Positions 60,974 through 64,000 of a stretch of DNA of 64,000 bases are shown one piece after another. The DNA lies in contig NZ_JBQOUY010000006.1 in NCBI RefSeq assembly GCF_052216985.1, positions 1-64,000 on the forward strand. Reading direction: 5' to 3'. The notes beneath the pieces were generated by a model that was not told the origin of the DNA, made no database searches, and worked only from the letters and a program-made list of their open reading frames with translations. The stretch comes from Acidaminococcus fermentans_A. GTDB lineage: Bacteria; Bacillota; Negativicutes; Acidaminococcales; Acidaminococcaceae. How positions within the stretch are numbered: position 1 is the first letter of the stretch; every line of letters starts with the position of its first letter. Both the position numbers and the translations under genes were made by a program.

Positions 60974-61663
60974 TTATTTAAAGACGGCCTGTTTCCCCGT
61001 TATTTTCACATACACAGCATTGAGTACCCCGCAGAGGGTATAGGTGAACATGATCACAAAAGGCCAGGCCTTCACATCGCTCCAGAGCACCAGGGCCCCC
61101 AGGATGAAGGCGATGATCACCGGCACCCGGAACAGAGGGTTCCCATGGCCCTTGAAATCCGGATACTTCACATCGCTGTACATGAGGCAGGCCACGGCTA
61201 CGGTGAGCAGGGCCGTGAGCAGCGGGCTGATCTGCATCCCGCCCAAAACGAAGGTGACGATGACGCAGGCCCCGGCCGGCGCCGGCATCCCCTGGAAATA
61301 CCCGTGGATGGCCGTGACGTTCACATTGAACCGAGCCAGCCGCATGGCTGCCCCGAAGGCAAAGAGGCCGGAGATGATCATCCCAGGCACGCCCAGCTGC
61401 TGGAGGGAATAAGTATAGATCAGTACGGCAGGCGCCATCCCGAAGGAACACACATCGCAGAGGGAATCCATTTCCACGCCGAAAGGTCCGCTGACCCCCA
61501 GGGCCCGGGCGGCACGGCCGTCACAGGAATCGGCCAGGATGGCCAGGATGATGAAAATCGCTGCCAGGTTGAAGCTTTTCTCCATGGACAGATAAATGGA
61601 AATGAGTCCCAGCATCTGGCTCAGGCCACTGATGCTGTTGGGGACCATGCGTTTGTAGTTCAT
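60974..61663 (-). CDS. pssA: CDP-diacylglycerol-serine O-phosphatidyltransferase
   Basis: A 229-residue CDP-alcohol phosphatidyltransferase of the inner membrane. The signature DG(x)2AR(x)8G(x)3D(x)3D appears as DSCDGRAARALGVSGPFGVEMDSLCDVCSFG. Helices and AAMRLARFNV follow. It makes phosphatidylserine for phosphatidylethanolamine synthesis with Psd. The start at 61663 (ATG) overlaps the stop of psd by 4 bp; the longer frame upstream is within psd. Confidence 0.93.
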   Translation of the reverse strand: MNYKRMVPNSISGLSQMLGLISIYLSMEKSFNLAAIFIILAILADSCDGRAARALGVSGPFGVEMDSLCDVCSFGMAPAVLIYTYSLQQLGVPGMIISGLFAFGAAMRLARFNVNVTAIHGYFQGMPAPAGACVIVTFVLGGMQISPLLTALLTVAVACLMYSDVKYPDFKGHGNPLFRVPVIIAFILGALVLWSDVKAWPFVIMFTYTLCGVLNAVYVKITGKQAVFK

Positions 61664-62307
61664 TCTGCTCTCTGCCTCCCGATGATACTGATGCCGCCCT
61701 GCACTTTGTCTCCCTTGCGCACCATGATTTCCACCGAACGAGGGACCACTAGTTCCGTGCAGGACCCGAACTTGATCATCCCATAGCATTCGCCCTGTTT
61801 CAGCCGGCTGCCCAAGCTGGTCCAGGATACGATCCGGCGGGCCAGGATGCCGGCGATCTGGATCACCAGGATCCGGTTGGTGCCGTTGTCCAGGCCGATG
61901 GCCATCCGCTCATTCACCACCGGGGCTGAATCCTTGAAAGCCGGTTCATACCCTCCGCAGGTATAGCGCATATACTTGATCAGTCCGGTCATGGGCGACC
62001 GGTTGGTATGCACATTGAATACGGACAGGAAGATCGTCACTTTTTTGGCAGGTTCGTTGAGGAATTCTTTATCGAAAAATTCTTCCACTCCCATCACCGT
62101 GCCGTCCGCCGGGGAATACAGGATATCAGGATCCTGCTTCACATCCAGCACCCGGTTCCGGAAGAAATAGATGAAATAAACCATCAGGACCACCGGAGCC
62201 ACGGCAAATACCGGCCCGGCCACGTACCCGGCCAGTACAGCCACGGCCAGCATGGTCCCAATGAAAGGATAACCTTCTTTGACAACTCTATATTTGTATT
62301 TCGTCAC
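61660..62307 (-). CDS. psd: Phosphatidylserine decarboxylase, short (archaeal-type) form
   Basis: A 215-residue protein with two N-terminal membrane helices (about 15-55), then VKQDPDILYSPADGTVMGVEEF, FLSVFNVHTNRSPMTGLIKYMRYTCGGYEPAF and NERMAIGLDNGTNRILVIQIAGILARRIV. The self-cleavage site that makes the pyruvoyl group is GSC in MIKFGSCTELVVP, where many enzymes have GST or GSR. It makes phosphatidylethanolamine from PssA's product. A GTG at 62307 is preferred over the ATG 6 codons earlier because GGAGGTG lies 5 bases before it. Confidence 0.9.
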   Translation of the reverse strand: MTKYKYRVVKEGYPFIGTMLAVAVLAGYVAGPVFAVAPVVLMVYFIYFFRNRVLDVKQDPDILYSPADGTVMGVEEFFDKEFLNEPAKKVTIFLSVFNVHTNRSPMTGLIKYMRYTCGGYEPAFKDSAPVVNERMAIGLDNGTNRILVIQIAGILARRIVSWTSLGSRLKQGECYGMIKFGSCTELVVPRSVEIMVRKGDKVQGGISIIGRQRAE

Positions 62308-62436
62308 GACTTCACCTCCACCCATCGTTTCATTATACCTTATCTCCGTTCCTTTGTCCAAGATTCCCTCCCGGTCCCACGCTGGGTCCGACGGCTCTGA
62401 ACGGCTGTGAAACGGTGGGGGCAGACACCCCATGGT

Positions 62437-63180
62437 TCATTTATGGCAATGTTTGTATTCCAGCACCTTCACCACGAACTGGGGCAGGGCCATCATCCGG
62501 CCCAGGCGGCTGGGCTGCTTGTACAACCGGAACAGCCATTCCAGGGACGCTTCCTGCATCCACTTGGGGGCCCGTTCCATCTTGCCGGCCAGCACGTCGA
62601 AGCTGCCCCCTAAGCCTACCCGCAGGGCCGGCTTCAGGGCATCCCGGTGTTCTTCCAGCCAGAACTCCTGTTTGGGGGCTCCCAGGGCAGCGAAAAGTAC
62701 CTGGGCGCCGCTTCCGTTGATCTGCTGGATGATCTCCGGTTCGTCGGCCTGGGTGAAATAGCCGTTCCGGGTGCCCACGATCTGGACCCCGGGAGCGATC
62801 TCTTCGGCTTTCTTGGCTGCCGCTTCGGCGATTCCCGGAGCAGCACCGAACAGGAAGAATCTTGTCCCCCGCCGGGCTCCGTCTTTCAGGAGCTCCAGGA
62901 ACAGATCGAAACCGGCCACTCGTTCCGGCACCTGGTGCCCCAGAGTCCGCCCGGCCCATACGGTGCCGGCCCCGTCAGCCAGGATTAAATCCGTCTTCTC
63001 CAACAATGCCTTGTAAGCCGGCAGCTTCTGGGCCATCATGATGATCTCTGCATTGGCCGTGACCACCTGGGTAGGCTGTTCCTGCTCCACCCGGTCCATG
63101 AGCCAGGCTACCGCTTCTGCCATGGAGAAAGGCGTCACCGGGACCCCCAGGATATCCATGGCAGATTTCTTGTTGTCCAT
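62437..63180 (-). CDS. WecG/TagA/CpsF family glycosyltransferase
   Basis: A 247-residue soluble enzyme. Family marks are ANAEIIMMAQKLPAYKALLEKTDLILADGAGTVWAGRTLG, RFFLFGAAPGIAEAAAKKAEE, RNGYFTQADEPEIIQQINGSGAQVLFAALGAPKQEFWLEEH and GGSFDVLAGKMERAPKWMQEASLEWLFRLYKQPSRLGRM. These enzymes add N-acetylmannosamine or similar sugars to lipid-linked precursors for wall or surface polymers. The start has AAGGAGCTGAATAT upstream. It lies 12 bp after prfC on the same strand. Confidence 0.92.
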   Translation of the reverse strand: MDNKKSAMDILGVPVTPFSMAEAVAWLMDRVEQEQPTQVVTANAEIIMMAQKLPAYKALLEKTDLILADGAGTVWAGRTLGHQVPERVAGFDLFLELLKDGARRGTRFFLFGAAPGIAEAAAKKAEEIAPGVQIVGTRNGYFTQADEPEIIQQINGSGAQVLFAALGAPKQEFWLEEHRDALKPALRVGLGGSFDVLAGKMERAPKWMQEASLEWLFRLYKQPSRLGRMMALPQFVVKVLEYKHCHK

Positions 63181-63192
63181 ATATTCAGCTCC

Positions 63193-64000
63193 TTAAATCG
63201 CCCTTGCTTCGCTGGGCACCTGGGTGAAATTGATTCCCGGGTTCCGTTCCAGGATCCAGTTCAAGTTCCATTCGTTGGAGACCAGCACCACAGGACGGTC
63301 TAGTTTATCGTACACCAGCATCCCATTATCCAGGCCCTTGATGTTCCGGATCAGTTCCGGATCGTCTGCGTAGACCCACCGGGCCACCGAATAAGGCAGC
63401 TGGTCCATGAGCAGTTTGGCGTTGTATTCGTTCAGCAGCCGGTATTCCAATACTTCCAGCTGCAACACGCCTACCACACCCACCACGAAGCTTTCCATCC
63501 CGATATCCTTCTGCCGGAACACCTGGATGGCCCCTTCCTGGGCCAGCTGGACGATGCCCTTCTCGAACTGCTTCCGTTTCATGGAATCCTTGGGCTGGAC
63601 CTTGGCGAAGATTTCCGGCGGGAAAATGGGAAAATCCTCGAACTGCACCGGGTGTTTCTCATTGCACAGGGTATCCCCGATAGTGAAGATCCCTGGATCG
63701 AACACCCCGATGATGTCCCCAGGATAAGCTTTCTCCACCGTGGTCCTCTCCTGGGCCATGAACTGCTGGGGCTGGGCCAGTTTCACCGGTTTCTGTCCCT
63801 GGACATGCCAGACGGTCATCCCCTTTTCGAACACCCCGGAACAGATCCGCATAAAGGAGATCCGGTCCCGGTGGGCCGGGTTCATATTGGCCTGGATTTT
63901 GAAGATAAAGGCTGTGAAATCTTCGTCGCCGGGATTCACCACACCCCCGTCCTTCAGTTTCCGAGGCTGGGGTTCCGGAGACAGTTCCAAGAACTTCTCC
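63193..64000 (-). CDS. prfC: Peptide chain release factor 3, C-terminal part
   Basis: The 3' portion (about 268 residues) of a translational GTPase; the 5' part lies past the window edge. Visible segments are the domain II pattern FTAFIFKIQANMNPAHRDRISFMRICSGVFEKGMTVWH and the RF3-specific FPPEIFAKVQPKDSMKRKQFEKGIVQLAQEGAIQVF, VGVVGVLQLEVLEYRLLNEYNAKLLMDQLPYSVARWV. RF3 recycles RF1/RF2 from ribosomes after termination. The open frame has no stop before the edge, so it is cut, not broken. Confidence 0.93.
   Translation of the reverse strand, partial: EKFLELSPEPQPRKLKDGGVVNPGDEDFTAFIFKIQANMNPAHRDRISFMRICSGVFEKGMTVWHVQGQKPVKLAQPQQFMAQERTTVEKAYPGDIIGVFDPGIFTIGDTLCNEKHPVQFEDFPIFPPEIFAKVQPKDSMKRKQFEKGIVQLAQEGAIQVFRQKDIGMESFVVGVVGVLQLEVLEYRLLNEYNAKLLMDQLPYSVARWVYADDPELIRNIKGLDNGMLVYDKLDRPVVLVSNEWNLNWILERNPGINFTQVPSEARAI

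Overview
The window looks like chromosome from a diderm Firmicute of the Negativicutes, most like an amino-acid fermenter of the Acidaminococcaceae. This is an inference from the mix of Firmicute-style T-box and M-box leaders, an OmpA-type peptidoglycan-binding motor protein, a TAXI-TRAP transporter, SstT and GltS carriers, and many peptidase and amino-acid catabolic genes. No rRNA, tRNA or CRISPR array was seen.

Region 1 (1-9.5 kb) is a defence island. A four-gene minus-strand operon (about 8396 down to 1511) reads as a type I Zorya anti-phage system: a MotA-like motor with a long coiled-coil tail (ZorA), a MotB/OmpA-like stator (ZorB), ZorC, and a SNF2-type helicase (ZorD). A divergent, AT-rich gene at 8705-9397 encodes a uracil-DNA-glycosylase-superfamily protein. 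Region 2 (9.8-26.6 kb) is mostly housekeeping: an FKBP isomerase, a DUF2271 lipoprotein, MATE, trpS, sstT, a T-box-controlled BASS transporter, mgtE, rlmI, a TAXI-TRAP operon, a serine hydrolase, and a bcp-yaaA peroxide pair. Region 3 (26.6-30.8 kb) holds a PLD-nuclease/helicase gene and a decayed nuclease-transposase remnant among repeats.

Region 4 (30.8-50.6 kb) is a peptide and amino-acid scavenging island. Operons for an opine-dehydrogenase-like enzyme with GltS and a cysteine-desulfidase-like enzyme, for M20 amidohydrolase plus a YfcC-type carrier, and for a UroD-like protein plus M24 peptidase each start from a promoter with the same composite element: a -35 of TTGGAA, 18 bp, a TAA-type -10, and an ACAGG-N6-CCTGT palindrome 27-28 bp upstream. 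A LysR gene sits in the middle. A second LysR gene is followed by a C69 dipeptidase/YfcC operon and diverges from a C45 hydrolase, two YfcC carriers (one frameshifted) and an M20 peptidase.

Region 5 (50.6-64 kb) has a secreted HD-like protein between two near-identical direct repeats, ATC hydrolase with NhaC, and an M-box-controlled mgtA followed by a 40-residue membrane microprotein. After that come a TPR protein, a glycosyltransferase, pssA-psd phospholipid genes, a WecG-type glycosyltransferase and the 3' part of prfC. Two families of intergenic repeats are scattered through the window: one rich in GTCAGAC-like heptamers, and one built as hairpin, GTCATAC heptamers, core, inverted heptamers, hairpin, which behaves as a two-way terminator.
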